Below are positions 26,472-35,245 of a DNA stretch of 64,000 nt, one piece after another. The translations under genes and the position numbers were made by a program. Position 1 is the stretch's first letter; every line of letters starts with the position of its first letter. The notes under the pieces were generated by a model that had not been told where the DNA came from, did no database searches, and saw nothing but the letters and a program-made list of their open reading frames with translations. The stretch is from JAHEJA01 sp965656445 (GTDB lineage Bacteria > Pseudomonadota > Alphaproteobacteria > Rhodobacterales > Rhodobacteraceae), in NCBI GenBank assembly GCA_965656445.1, contig CBFHKO010000004.1, positions 1 to 64,000 of the forward strand, in the 5' to 3' direction.

Positions 26472-28154
26472 ATGGCGCATGACGGACAGGACATGAATTT
26501 GAACGAACAAGTGCTCATCAGTGACTTGCTGACACTCACAGGTCAGTCAATCGCCCCTATCGAAAAACTGCTCGAACAAGCAAAAGAAAACGTGCGTTCG
26601 CAGATTTCTAAAGACGGTCGCGTCTCAGCAGGCTTGATCGAAGTGCATCAACAGGCCGCGCATGGTTTGGCGTGGTTGGCGACATATGTGGAATCACTTC
26701 GTCAAATGGATAATTGGGCACAGAACCTTCAATCCGACGGGCGCTTTGGCGAGATTGAACAGATCATCCTCCAGATCGCATTCGGCGAATACCTTGCCCA
26801 AATCCAAGGTGGCATCGCAATGAACCAAGGGGAAATTCTTCGGTTAACGGATCTTGGCCTCAGCCCGATGGACCGCTGCTTTCAAGGGCCGGCCATCGTG
26901 ACATTGATTGCAGCGGGAAATTCACAAGCGGCACGGTCACGTCTCGTAGGCTTGATGCAAGAGCAATCGGCAAACGTCACAGTTGGTCACAGCGGACTTG
27001 ACGAAGAATTGGAAATGATCCGCGATCAATTCCGCCGTTTTGCTGTTGAAAAAGTCGAACCGTTTGCACATGACTGGCATCTCAAAGATGAGCTCATTCC
27101 AATGGAAATGATCGAAGAGCTTGCTGAATTAGGCGTCTTTGGATTAACCATTCCCGAAGAATTAGGCGGCTTTGGACTGTCCAAAGCCTCCATGGCCGTT
27201 GTGTCCGAAGAGCTATCACGCGGCTACATTGGCGTCGGATCGCTTGGGACACGCTCGGAAATTGCGGCTGAATTGATTGAATGTGGTGGGACAGCAGAAC
27301 AAAAATCACATTGGCTTCCTAAAATTGCCAGTGGCGAAATCCTCCCAACTGCGGTCTTTACAGAGCCAAACACAGGGTCCGACCTTGGTGCGTTGCGTAC
27401 GCGCGCCGTCAAAGATGGCGACGAATACGCTGTGACTGGCAACAAAACATGGATCACGCATGCATCGCGCACCCATGTTATGACCCTACTTGCACGGACT
27501 GACCCGGACAGCACAGACCACCGCGGACTGTCTATGTTCTTGGCGGAAAAGACACCTGGAACAGACGAAGCCCCCTTCCCAACAGAAGGCATGAGCGGCG
27601 GCGAAATCGAAGTATTGGGTTACCGTGGCATGAAAGAATACGAGCTTGGCTTTGACAACTTCAAGGTCAAAGAGGAAAACTTGCTCGGCGGCGAAGAAGG
27701 CAAAGGCTTTAAACAGTTGATGCAAACCTTCGAAAGCGCACGCATTCAAACTGCGGCCCGCGCGGTCGGTGTTGCGCAATCGGCTCTAGATGTGTCGATG
27801 CAATATGCTCAAGACCGCAAGCAGTTTGGCAAGTCGCTGATTAATTTCCCGCGTGTTGCGAACAAGCTCGCCATGATGGCCGTTGAAATCATGGTAGCTC
27901 GTCAGCTAACCTACTTTAGTGCCTTCGAAAAAGACAACGATCGTCGCTGCGACCTAGAAGCAGGAATGGCGAAATTGCTCGGCGCGCGCGTTGCATGGGC
28001 CTCAGCGGATAATGGATTGCAAATTCATGGCGGTAACGGCTTTGCCCTCGAATACAAAATCAGCCGTATTTTGTGCGATGCACGCATTTTGAACATCTTT
28101 GAAGGGGCCGCCGAAATTCAGGCTCAGGTCATTGCGCGTCGTTTGATGGACTAA
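26472..28154 (+). CDS. mcd: (2S)-methylsuccinyl-CoA dehydrogenase
   Basis: FAD enzyme that oxidises methylsuccinyl-CoA to mesaconyl-CoA in the ethylmalonyl-CoA pathway for acetyl-CoA assimilation. At 560 residues it carries an extra ~160-residue N-terminal region (containing VHQQAAHGLAWLATYVESLRQ) ahead of the acyl-CoA dehydrogenase core. This extension is characteristic of Mcd and absent from ordinary acyl-CoA dehydrogenases. The core shows FTEPNTGSDLGALRT, KTWITHASR and a late IHGGNGFALEY. It ends in a strong terminator. No other gene of the pathway is adjacent. Confidence 0.88.
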   Translation: MAHDGQDMNLNEQVLISDLLTLTGQSIAPIEKLLEQAKENVRSQISKDGRVSAGLIEVHQQAAHGLAWLATYVESLRQMDNWAQNLQSDGRFGEIEQIILQIAFGEYLAQIQGGIAMNQGEILRLTDLGLSPMDRCFQGPAIVTLIAAGNSQAARSRLVGLMQEQSANVTVGHSGLDEELEMIRDQFRRFAVEKVEPFAHDWHLKDELIPMEMIEELAELGVFGLTIPEELGGFGLSKASMAVVSEELSRGYIGVGSLGTRSEIAAELIECGGTAEQKSHWLPKIASGEILPTAVFTEPNTGSDLGALRTRAVKDGDEYAVTGNKTWITHASRTHVMTLLARTDPDSTDHRGLSMFLAEKTPGTDEAPFPTEGMSGGEIEVLGYRGMKEYELGFDNFKVKEENLLGGEEGKGFKQLMQTFESARIQTAARAVGVAQSALDVSMQYAQDRKQFGKSLINFPRVANKLAMMAVEIMVARQLTYFSAFEKDNDRRCDLEAGMAKLLGARVAWASADNGLQIHGGNGFALEYKISRILCDARILNIFEGAAEIQAQVIARRLMD

Positions 28155-28176
28155 GCCTAGGGTTAATTGAAACTGT

Positions 28177-28204
28177 AAGGGCGCCCTTGTTGGCGCCTTT
28201 TTTA
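28177..28204 (+). terminator. Rho-independent terminator of mcd
   Basis: Arms AAGGGCGCC and GGCGCCTTT pair over 9 bp with one G-U around a 6-nt loop, ending in seven T. It lies ~22 nt after the mcd stop codon. Confidence 0.85.
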
Positions 28205-28276
28205 TTGCCATAATTGTTTAGGCTTTCCCCTTAACCTTTGTTCAACAACAGGTAAGTTGGACTAAAAGGAGACCCC

Positions 28277-28678
28277 ATGAAATTCGTCTTGTCAATGTTA
28301 GTCATCCTTGGCGCGGCCAGCTGTGGGGCCGATGAAACCGTAACCGCCTATGGCGGGGCTCATACTGTTTGGCGGCTCGTCGAGATGGGGAAGAGACCTG
28401 TTACATCAGATATAACAATAGAATTTCACGACGCCGGCAAAGTCGTTGGCAAGGCGCCCTGCAATCGATATATGTCGCAAAACTCTGCCCCCTACCCGTG
28501 GATCAAGCTCTCCCAACTTTCATCAACACGCATGGCCTGTTCTAAGCTAGCCCTTGAGGGGCGCTATTTGAAAACATTAGCCACAATGAATGAAGTCGAA
28601 GTTTTTCAGGACACGCTCGTATTACGCTCGGAAAACGGAGCCGAAATGATGTACAAATCTACGCCCGTTTCGGACTAA
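28277..28678 (+). CDS. META domain lipoprotein
   Basis: 133 residues with a short signal peptide and lipobox LGAASC (Cys16), so probably a lipid-anchored periplasmic or outer-membrane protein. The body resembles the META/HslJ domain: W-R-L-V start (VWRLVEM), GKAPCNRYMS, a Thr-Arg-Met-Ala-Cys segment (STRMACSKLALE), and an ending with LVLRSENGAEMMY. AAAAGGAG precedes the ATG. Its last 20 nt overlap the end of znuB on the other strand. Role unknown; META proteins are linked to envelope stress in some bacteria. Confidence 0.78.
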   Translation: MKFVLSMLVILGAASCGADETVTAYGGAHTVWRLVEMGKRPVTSDITIEFHDAGKVVGKAPCNRYMSQNSAPYPWIKLSQLSSTRMACSKLALEGRYLKTLATMNEVEVFQDTLVLRSENGAEMMYKSTPVSD

Positions 28679-29444
28679 GTTGAACAACGACAAAGAGGAT
28701 CGCAGCACAGGCCACCATTGTTGGCCCCGCCAAAGTATCCAGCTGATACGACACAACCATCCCCAGAATAACGGCAATCATACCGATCAAAACACTAAAC
28801 AGAGCCATCCCTTCGGGCGTGCGCGCAAGACGTCGCGCTGCTGCTGCAGGAATGATCAAAAAGGCCGTGACCAACAAGGCCCCCACGACTTTGACAGAGA
28901 TCGCAGTCGCCAAAGCCAACGTAAGTGTCAGCCATAGCTGTTCACGTCTCCCGTTAATTCCGACAGACGCCGCAAGATCATAGCCGACCGTCATCGCAAT
29001 AAGACGAGACCATCGATAGGCAATCACCCCGAGAACAAGGATAGCGCCCACCCAAATGACATAGAGGTCGCCCCACGACACCGCCAGAATATCGCCAAAC
29101 AACAGCGTTTCGAGTGAGACGCGCACATTTGGCATGAGGTTCACCGCAATAAGTCCAAAGGCCAGAGCGGAATGGGACAACACGCCCAACACTGTATCTG
29201 TCGCAAAAACCCGATTGTCCAAGCTATAGAGCAAGAGTGCCATCATACCTGCAATAAACAGAACACCTACAAAACTGGACACACCCAAAGCCAAGCCGCC
29301 AGCAATCCCCAATATCGACGCATGAGACAAGGCATCGCCAAAATAGGCCATTTTGCGCCACACCACAAAACATCCCAAGACGCCCGTTGCCAAAGCAACA
29401 GCTAGGCCCGCTAAGGTGGCGCGGATGATAAAGTCGTCAAACAT
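28659..29444 (-). CDS. znuB: Zinc ABC transporter permease ZnuB
   Basis: Membrane subunit of the high-affinity zinc importer, 261 residues with about eight helices of the ABC-3 family. GDALSHASILGIAGGLALG near the N-terminus and the coupling region around VGYDLAASVGIN are characteristic. It follows znuC by 8 nt in a zur-znuC-znuB operon. Its 3' end overlaps the META lipoprotein gene. Confidence 0.94.
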   Translation of the reverse strand: MFDDFIIRATLAGLAVALATGVLGCFVVWRKMAYFGDALSHASILGIAGGLALGVSSFVGVLFIAGMMALLLYSLDNRVFATDTVLGVLSHSALAFGLIAVNLMPNVRVSLETLLFGDILAVSWGDLYVIWVGAILVLGVIAYRWSRLIAMTVGYDLAASVGINGRREQLWLTLTLALATAISVKVVGALLVTAFLIIPAAAARRLARTPEGMALFSVLIGMIAVILGMVVSYQLDTLAGPTMVACAAILFVVVQLSPKRA

Positions 29445-29452
29445 GTTTTTCC

Positions 29453-30172
29453 TTAGTGATGGTGTGCATGATCATGGTCATGCTCATGTCGATAGAGCGC
29501 AAGCGCGCCTTTGGTCCCTTTGCCGAACAAGGCACGATATTCAGGCGCAGTTGACACGACATCGGGCGCGCCTTGGCAACAGATGTGGCCGTTGAGGCAA
29601 ATAACGCGATCAGAGGCGCTCATCACAACGTGCAAATCATGGCTTACCATGACCACAGCGCAACCAAAATCAGCTCGTAATTCATCAATCAATTCATAAA
29701 ACGCCGCCGACCCAGGTTGATCCAACCCCTGTGTCGGCTCATCCAACATGAGGACATCTGGTTTCCCAATTATTGCACGGGCTAATAGAACACGTTGGAA
29801 TTGACCGCCTGATAAATCCGAAATTTGGCGCAGCCATAAATCAGAAATCCCAACCACATCCAACGCAGCTTGAGCATCCTTATCCGACACCTTATGAGGC
29901 AAGGACAAAAAGCGACGCACGGTTATCGGGAAAGTTTTTTCAACCAAAAGCTTTTGAGGGACAAATCCGATCTTTAACCCATCTTGACGGATGATTTTCC
30001 CTTTTGACGGCTGAATTGCACCCGTTAGCACATGCAAGAGTGACGATTTTCCAGACCCATTTGGCCCAACAATCGTGACAATTTCACCCAGATCTACGCT
30101 GAAATCAACATGGGTCAGAACGGGCTGTGCATCGTATTGAACACTTACATCTTGCAATGAAATCAGAGACAT
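29453..30172 (-). CDS. znuC: Zinc ABC transporter ATP-binding protein ZnuC
   Basis: ATPase of the zinc importer, 239 residues. Walker A GPNGSGKSS is near residue 36, followed by the signature LSGGQFQR and Walker B LMLDEPTQGLD. The last residues (EHDHDHAHHH) form a His-rich tail that probably senses or buffers zinc. It starts 3 nt after the zur stop codon. The order zur-znuC-znuB, divergent from znuA, is the common Zn-uptake layout in this family. Confidence 0.95.
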   Translation of the reverse strand: MSLISLQDVSVQYDAQPVLTHVDFSVDLGEIVTIVGPNGSGKSSLLHVLTGAIQPSKGKIIRQDGLKIGFVPQKLLVEKTFPITVRRFLSLPHKVSDKDAQAALDVVGISDLWLRQISDLSGGQFQRVLLARAIIGKPDVLMLDEPTQGLDQPGSAAFYELIDELRADFGCAVVMVSHDLHVVMSASDRVICLNGHICCQGAPDVVSTAPEYRALFGKGTKGALALYRHEHDHDHAHHH

Positions 30173-30175
30173 ATC

Positions 30176-30652
30176 TTATTTCCCGTTGCAATCAGGGCAA
30201 ATACCATCGGCTTCTATTGCCACGGAGGTCACGCGAAACCCAGATTCTTGCTCCATATCAGAGAGCCGCTTTTCCTGAGTGGTTTCTATGGCCTCTGCCA
30301 CTTTGTTACATTCACTACAAATCAACATCGTCGGAGTGTGATCCTGATCAGGATGCGTGCAGGCGATATAGGCATTGAGCTTTTCCACACGATGCGCCAG
30401 CCCTTGTTCAACCAAGAACCCAAGCGCACGGTATGCAATAGGCGGCTTCGATCCAAACCCGTCCTCTTTTAAGCGCTCGAGTACATCATAAGCGCCCATG
30501 GCTCTGTGGTGTTCCAACAAGACTTCAAGCGTGCGTCGACGAACGGGTGTGAGACGCAGACTACGATCCTGACACACCTGATCCGCCGCTTGCAGCGCCG
30601 CATAAACACAAGATCCGTGATCGTGTTTTTCAAACCCAATTATTGAGGACAT
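30176..30652 (-). CDS. zur: Fur family transcriptional regulator Zur
   Basis: Zinc-sensing repressor, 158 residues from the ATG at 30652 (the frame extends to a TTG at 30664). It has an N-terminal winged helix with the RPV/RRRTLEVLLEHH region, then a C-terminal dimerisation domain with structural-zinc cysteine pairs CSEC and CPDC and a metal site near AHRVEKLNAYIACTHPDQDH. Placement with znuABC and a matching Zur box makes Zur far more likely than Fur or PerR. It probably represses itself and znuA from the shared box. Confidence 0.93.
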   Translation of the reverse strand: MSSIIGFEKHDHGSCVYAALQAADQVCQDRSLRLTPVRRRTLEVLLEHHRAMGAYDVLERLKEDGFGSKPPIAYRALGFLVEQGLAHRVEKLNAYIACTHPDQDHTPTMLICSECNKVAEAIETTQEKRLSDMEQESGFRVTSVAIEADGICPDCNGK

Positions 30653-30673
30653 CGAAAATTCCAAATTTGACTT

Positions 30674-30696
30674 GATATGTTATAACATAACATTTA
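30674..30696. promoter_or_regulatory. Zur operator between zur-znuCB and znuA
   Basis: The inverted repeat TGTTAT-AAC-ATAACA (30678-30692), inside GATATGTTATAACATAACAT, closely matches the known Zur consensus with TGTTAT/ATAACA half sites. It also contains the perfect 12-bp palindrome ATGTTATAACAT. It lies 22 nt from zur and ~40 nt from znuA, so one site can control both directions. Confidence 0.85.
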
Positions 30697-30736
30697 TAGC
30701 CGCCGCAACCTAAACCTTTCTCTCGATGGTGAACAT

Positions 30737-31687
30737 ATGTTGAAAACTCTCTCCGCTGCTCTTTTGTTAACAACTGCGACCTCGGCAATAGCTGAAGGCG
30801 ACATCAAAATCGCCACTGACATTGGTGTTCTTAGCTCAATAGCGACGCTTGTTGGCGGAGATCTGGTTCACGTTGATCGTGTCATTCCTGTGAATTCAGA
30901 CCACCACAACCTCACCCTGAAACCATCTCAAGTGCGCGCTTTAAACAACGCAGATATTGTGTTGTGGGTCGGCGAAGGATTGAGTGCCGCAGTTGGTCAC
31001 ACGTTGGAAAATAGCAGTGAAGACAAAGTCATCATGACCCTTTCTGAAGACCATGACCTGCGCCATTTAAACAGCCGTGACATCGAACAATTCGGAAGCG
31101 AAGGCGACGATCATGATCATTCCCATGGTCACGATCACGGCCACGATGATGATCATGAAGGTGAGTCCATCGATCCGCATGTTTGGCTAAATTTTGAGAA
31201 CCTAAAAATTACGGCCAAACATTTGAGCAGCAAACTTTCTGAGCTATCGCCTAATAACGCCACCCAGTTTGCGGCAAATACAGACCAGCTGATTGCTGAT
31301 CTCACCGCGATTCAGGCCCGAGCAGGTGCGCTTTTTGATGGTATAGATGACGCACATTTCGTCACGAGCCATGACGCCTATCAGTATTTCGAGGATCAAT
31401 TCAATTTTGAACTCGAAGCTGTGATTACAGGGAGCGACGGTGCAGAAATTGGGCCGAAAACATTGTCAAACTTGCTTGAGCATATGCATGACCATGTTCC
31501 AAGCTGCATGATCGTGGACCCACGTGAAGGGACGGCGCTCGCCGAGCAAATCGCTAATGACTTGGACCTGACAGTTGTATCTGTGGACCCGACAGGCGAC
31601 AATTTAGAGGCAACGCGAAACAATGTTCTTGGGTTGATGAACGAAACTGTTGATGCCTTTGCACGATGCTTTAAGCTCGATACATAA
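30737..31687 (+). CDS. znuA: Zinc-binding periplasmic protein ZnuA
   Basis: Solute-binding protein of the zinc importer, 316 residues, signal peptide cleaved after AIA (about residue 19). Likely Zn ligands are the His pair in NSDHHNLTLKPSQ, the His in DPHVWLN and the later THDAY-type SHDAYQYFED. A His/Asp-rich loop (residues ~125-142, about nine His) precedes the second ligand and is typical of zinc-specific rather than manganese-specific members. It is divergent from zur across the Zur box. Confidence 0.95.
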   Translation: MLKTLSAALLLTTATSAIAEGDIKIATDIGVLSSIATLVGGDLVHVDRVIPVNSDHHNLTLKPSQVRALNNADIVLWVGEGLSAAVGHTLENSSEDKVIMTLSEDHDLRHLNSRDIEQFGSEGDDHDHSHGHDHGHDDDHEGESIDPHVWLNFENLKITAKHLSSKLSELSPNNATQFAANTDQLIADLTAIQARAGALFDGIDDAHFVTSHDAYQYFEDQFNFELEAVITGSDGAEIGPKTLSNLLEHMHDHVPSCMIVDPREGTALAEQIANDLDLTVVSVDPTGDNLEATRNNVLGLMNETVDAFARCFKLDT

Positions 31688-31813
31688 GGTTTGGAATTTC
31701 GACCCAAATCTCAACAGGATTGAGCATATAAAGTTGGCCCATCTTCAAACTGTGTATTACAGAATGACGAATGGGCCGTTCTGATATAGGTTCATCGTAA
31801 CCATGAGGTGAGC

Positions 31814-32602
31814 ATGCAACAGAGCCAAATTGATATTCTCGATCCCGCGCGCGCCAATGCCCTTTTCGTAACCCTTGGGATGACAGATGTGGTCGAGGTT
31901 GGTGATGAGCTACCGCCATTTTTTCATCACATCTATTTTTGGGACCCTCAGCAAGCCGAAGATTTAGGTCGCGATGGACATCCTAAAACTGGCAAAGGAT
32001 TGATCCCTGATCTCGGCCTTCCGCGTCGCATGTGGGCGGGAGGTCAGCTTGAGTTTCTGGCCCCATTGCGTGTTGGCCAAGAGGCCACAAAAACCAGCAT
32101 TGTCCACAAAACGGTCCAGAAAACAGGGCGCACTGGACCTTTGGCCTTTGTCACCCTGTTGCATGAAATCTCACAAAATGGACAAATCTGCCTGCGGGAA
32201 TTCCAAGATCTGGTGTACCGAGAGGATCCAGACCCATCTACCCCGTCACCACTCCCTCAGATGGCAGAAACGGATGAAACCGACCGGCAAAAGACGGCCT
32301 TTAGCACAACACAACTTTTTCGCTATTCCGCCCTGACCTTTAACGGGCATCGCATTCATTATGACCTTGATTACGCGCGAGACATCGAAGGATATGACGG
32401 GCTCGTCACACATGGACCTTTGCTCGCGCAACTCTTGATGCTTCAAGCGAAACACCATTTAGGGTCCCTCTCAAAATTTTCATTTCGCGGAACAGCACCC
32501 CTTATGCATTTTGAAACAGCGGACCTATGTTGGAAGGATGGGAAAAGCTGGGTACGTGCGGCTGATGGGCGTTTGTGCATGACGGCACAAAGTCACGCTT
32601 AA
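31814..32602 (+). CDS. MaoC/FAS1-like acyl dehydratase family protein
   Basis: 262 residues resembling hot-dog-fold hydratases of the HTD2/mesaconyl-C4-CoA hydratase-like group. It has an N-terminal FAS1-like dehydratase half (LPRRMWAGGQLEFLAPLRVG) and a second half with FRYSALTFNGHRIHYDLDYA, where the family's acyl-thioester pocket and active-site residues lie. The ATG at 31814 with GAGG 5 nt upstream is preferred to the GTG at 31808. The substrate is not determined; a C4-C5 dicarboxyl-CoA or a fatty acyl intermediate are both possible. It converges on the oxidoreductase gene with overlapping TAA stops. Confidence 0.72.
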   Translation: MQQSQIDILDPARANALFVTLGMTDVVEVGDELPPFFHHIYFWDPQQAEDLGRDGHPKTGKGLIPDLGLPRRMWAGGQLEFLAPLRVGQEATKTSIVHKTVQKTGRTGPLAFVTLLHEISQNGQICLREFQDLVYREDPDPSTPSPLPQMAETDETDRQKTAFSTTQLFRYSALTFNGHRIHYDLDYARDIEGYDGLVTHGPLLAQLLMLQAKHHLGSLSKFSFRGTAPLMHFETADLCWKDGKSWVRAADGRLCMTAQSHA

Positions 32603-33633
32603 AAGCTTGCTTCTGGGCGAAAACTTTCTGGAATTTCATCGCGCCCTTCCAAGACTAAATCAGCCAAGACATGCGCCATTTTGGGCGCCATACCTAGCCC
32701 AATCTTAAACCCACCGTTCAAAATATAGGCATCTGGATCAAGGGGATGTTGCCCAATAACGGGTGCGCGGCTTCGGCTTCGGGGGCGAACACCCGCCCAG
32801 CGCATCAAGAGTGGTGCCGATTTCAAAGACGGCACAAACGCCCGTGCCCGTTCAATAATGTCATCCAATTGATCATCCGTAGAGGTCGGATCCTCATAAA
32901 ATCGCTCTGATGTAGACCCAACAGCAACTGTTCCGTTTTCGTGCGGAATAATATGCAACGTGTCGGCAAATAGCTGGGGTTGATCGCGTACATCTAGCTG
33001 AAACAGGGCCGCCTGCCCTTTTACGCCATTGCCAAATTGACGGGGTCTGTTGGCACTGATCCGATCGATGTCATGCACCCCTGTCGCCCAAAGACAGCGC
33101 CCTTGATCAGGACCATCCTCAGTGATGTTCACACCCGATTTCGTCAAAGCAGAGGCCAAAGACAGGCAGGCCGCTTTAGGATTTATACGTCCCGTCAACG
33201 TGTCAAAAATCCAGTACCCCGTCGGAGAAGGTGTCATCCAATCCCCCATGTCAGCCACGCCTAAAACACGCCAATTCGCCTGACCTAACCAAAGCGTTTT
33301 CGCGTTGTCAGACCGTTGATGGGCCAATTCAATGTGGCGCTCTTCCAAGATCGGTTGAATTCGACCCAATCGCGCGTAGCCACTTGATTGACCAGAGCAT
33401 GCATCGACGTCTTCCCAAAACTTTTCCGCCATGAGCAGGCTCTCTAATTGGAACTGTTTTTTATCGTTCCAATTTTCAGGGGTATGCGGTGCGAGTGCGC
33501 CGACGATGCCCCCGCTGGCCCCAGCAGCGACGCCATTGGGATCAATCACTTTGACCTTAGCGCCGCGTTGGGTGAGGACCCAGGCAAGCGACAAGCCCAA
33601 AATACCAGCACCGCGAATTGTAACATCTACCAT
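32599..33633 (-). CDS. FAD-dependent oxidoreductase of the DAO family, possible MnmC oxidoreductase half
   Basis: 344 residues. The N-terminal Rossmann motif RGAGILGLSLAWVL binds FAD. ASGGIVGALAPHTPENW sits where MnmC's C-terminal domain has its ASGNxxGALYP motif, and the ending WAGVRPRSRSRAPVIG with GGFKIGLGMAPKMA fits the DAO fold. It is divergent from mnmD across 66 bp. Because mnmD supplies the methyltransferase half of MnmC, this neighbour is a good candidate for the cmnm5U-oxidising half encoded separately. The alternative is a generic D-amino acid or glycine oxidase-like enzyme. Confidence 0.78.
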   Translation of the reverse strand: MVDVTIRGAGILGLSLAWVLTQRGAKVKVIDPNGVAAGASGGIVGALAPHTPENWNDKKQFQLESLLMAEKFWEDVDACSGQSSGYARLGRIQPILEERHIELAHQRSDNAKTLWLGQANWRVLGVADMGDWMTPSPTGYWIFDTLTGRINPKAACLSLASALTKSGVNITEDGPDQGRCLWATGVHDIDRISANRPRQFGNGVKGQAALFQLDVRDQPQLFADTLHIIPHENGTVAVGSTSERFYEDPTSTDDQLDDIIERARAFVPSLKSAPLLMRWAGVRPRSRSRAPVIGQHPLDPDAYILNGGFKIGLGMAPKMAHVLADLVLEGRDEIPESFRPEASF

Positions 33634-33699
33634 TGCAAGCCCACATTAGTTGTAGCAATGTCCTAGTGACGATTACCGTCGGAAACAAGGCCCCTGAAC

Positions 33700-34392
33700 A
33701 TGACGCAGACATCCGCGACGTTAGAATGGCGAAACGACGTAATACCCGTTTCGACAAAATTTGATGACCCATATTATTCGTTGGACAGCGGCCTGAACGA
33801 AACCAAACATGTCTTTTTGTCAGGTAATGATCTTCCCAATCGATTTTGCGATGGGTTTCATATCGCTGAATTGGGGTTTGGCACCGCTTTAAATTTCTTA
33901 GCGGCCTTGGATGCGTGGCGTGAGTCTGATCAAAAGGGTGCGCTTCATTTTACAAGTTTTGAAGCCTATCCAATGTCCGTTGAAGACATGCAAAAGGCCC
34001 ATGCTCAGTTTCCCGAAATCACACCCCTTGCCCAAGAATGCGGTCCGATTTGGCAATCTCTCTTGGACACTGGGACCGCCTCAGGAGAGGACTATCATCT
34101 GAAGCTAATCATTGGCGATGCACGCGAGATGTTGAAAACGTGGACTGGAATGGCGGATTGTTGGTTCTTGGACGGTTTTTCACCTGCTAAAAATCCTGAG
34201 CTGTGGGAACAAGAAGTTCTAAGCGAGGTCGGCAACCATACAGTTCCAAACGGAACTGCGGCGACCTATACCGCCGCGGGGTTTGTACGCCGCAATCTAG
34301 AAGCCGCCGGATTTTCCGTCACCCGCGTCCAAGGCTACGGCCGTAAACGTCATATGACCCAAGCTCGAAAAGTAGACCAACATGCAGAGTAA
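33700..34392 (+). CDS. mnmD: tRNA (mnm5s2U34)-methyltransferase MnmD
   Basis: Methylates the aminomethyl group at wobble U34 using SAM. The family hallmark WFLDGFSPAKNPELW (DUF752) is present, together with the SAM-binding IAELGFGTALNFL and an N-terminal DDPYYSLDSGLNETKHVFL stretch. The 230-residue length corresponds to the N-terminal half of E. coli MnmC without the oxidoreductase domain. It overlaps the next gene (DMT permease) by 11 nt. Confidence 0.92.
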   Translation: MTQTSATLEWRNDVIPVSTKFDDPYYSLDSGLNETKHVFLSGNDLPNRFCDGFHIAELGFGTALNFLAALDAWRESDQKGALHFTSFEAYPMSVEDMQKAHAQFPEITPLAQECGPIWQSLLDTGTASGEDYHLKLIIGDAREMLKTWTGMADCWFLDGFSPAKNPELWEQEVLSEVGNHTVPNGTAATYTAAGFVRRNLEAAGFSVTRVQGYGRKRHMTQARKVDQHAE

Positions 34393-35245
34393 TACGCGCC
34401 TCGGCATTATATTGATGGTTCTCACCACCATCGTCTTTGCATCCCAAGATGGGCTGTCTCGTCATCTGGCCACGGAATACAATGTGATGATGATCGTCAT
34501 GATCCGATATTGGTTTTTTGCAGCCTTCGTCCTAACAATCGCCTCCCGTAATGCTGGTGGTTTAAAAGAGGCCGCGCGCACATCACAACCTATTTTGCAA
34601 ATCACGCGCGGCGTTTTATTGGTTACTGAAATTTGTGTTATGGTCTTAGGGTTCAAGCTTCTTGGCCTCATTGAAAGCCATGCAATTTTCACCTGTTATC
34701 CTTTACTTGTGGCTGCCCTCTCTGGCCCTATTTTGGGCGAAAAGGTTGGGTGGCGCAGGTGGGGCGCAATTGGCATTGGATTTATTGGTGTCCTCATCAT
34801 CCTACGCCCAGGCGTTGGTGTGTTTTCCCCAGATGCGATCGTCCCACTCATTGCTGCGTTTCTGTTTGCCATCTATGGGTTGCTCACTAGATTTGCCGCC
34901 CGCAAAGATAGCACCGCGACCAGCTTTTTCTGGACTGGGGTTGCTGGGTCCATTGCGATGACTATCGTCGGCATTTGGTTTTGGGAACCAATGACATTGC
35001 GTGATTGGGGCTGGATGGGATTACTATGTATTATGGGGGCCTTGGGACATTATTTGCTCATCCGCTGCTACGAAGTGGCCGAGGCCAGTGCCGTGCAACC
35101 TTTTGCCTATTTGCAACTGGTCTTCGCCTCTGTTTTCGCGATCTTTATTTTCGGCGAAACGCTAGAAACGCATACAGTCATCGGAGCAATCATTGTGATT
35201 GGCGCAGGTCTATTCACCTTGTGGAGAGAGCGGCAAAAGTCCTGA
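34382..35245 (+). CDS. DMT superfamily (EamA) transporter
   Basis: Ten-helix drug/metabolite transporter of 287 residues made of two EamA repeats. The first repeat runs from LGIILMVLTTIVFASQDGLSR to IGFIGVLIIL, the second from FLFAIYGLLTRFAA to IVIGAGLFTLWRER. Substrate unknown. It starts within mnmD and runs 36 nt into the 3' end of the lytic transglycosylase on the other strand. Confidence 0.88.
   Translation: MQSNTRLGIILMVLTTIVFASQDGLSRHLATEYNVMMIVMIRYWFFAAFVLTIASRNAGGLKEAARTSQPILQITRGVLLVTEICVMVLGFKLLGLIESHAIFTCYPLLVAALSGPILGEKVGWRRWGAIGIGFIGVLIILRPGVGVFSPDAIVPLIAAFLFAIYGLLTRFAARKDSTATSFFWTGVAGSIAMTIVGIWFWEPMTLRDWGWMGLLCIMGALGHYLLIRCYEVAEASAVQPFAYLQLVFASVFAIFIFGETLETHTVIGAIIVIGAGLFTLWRERQKS

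Noticed and set aside
31105..31160. CAT/GAT-rich repetitive stretch as tandem repeat or CRISPR remnant
   Set aside because: It encodes the His/Asp-rich zinc loop of ZnuA in frame and has no regular repeat unit.
31736..31777. GGCCCAT/ATGGGCC inverted repeat upstream of the acyl dehydratase
   Set aside because: Seven-bp arms are 28 nt apart with no supporting context; likely chance.
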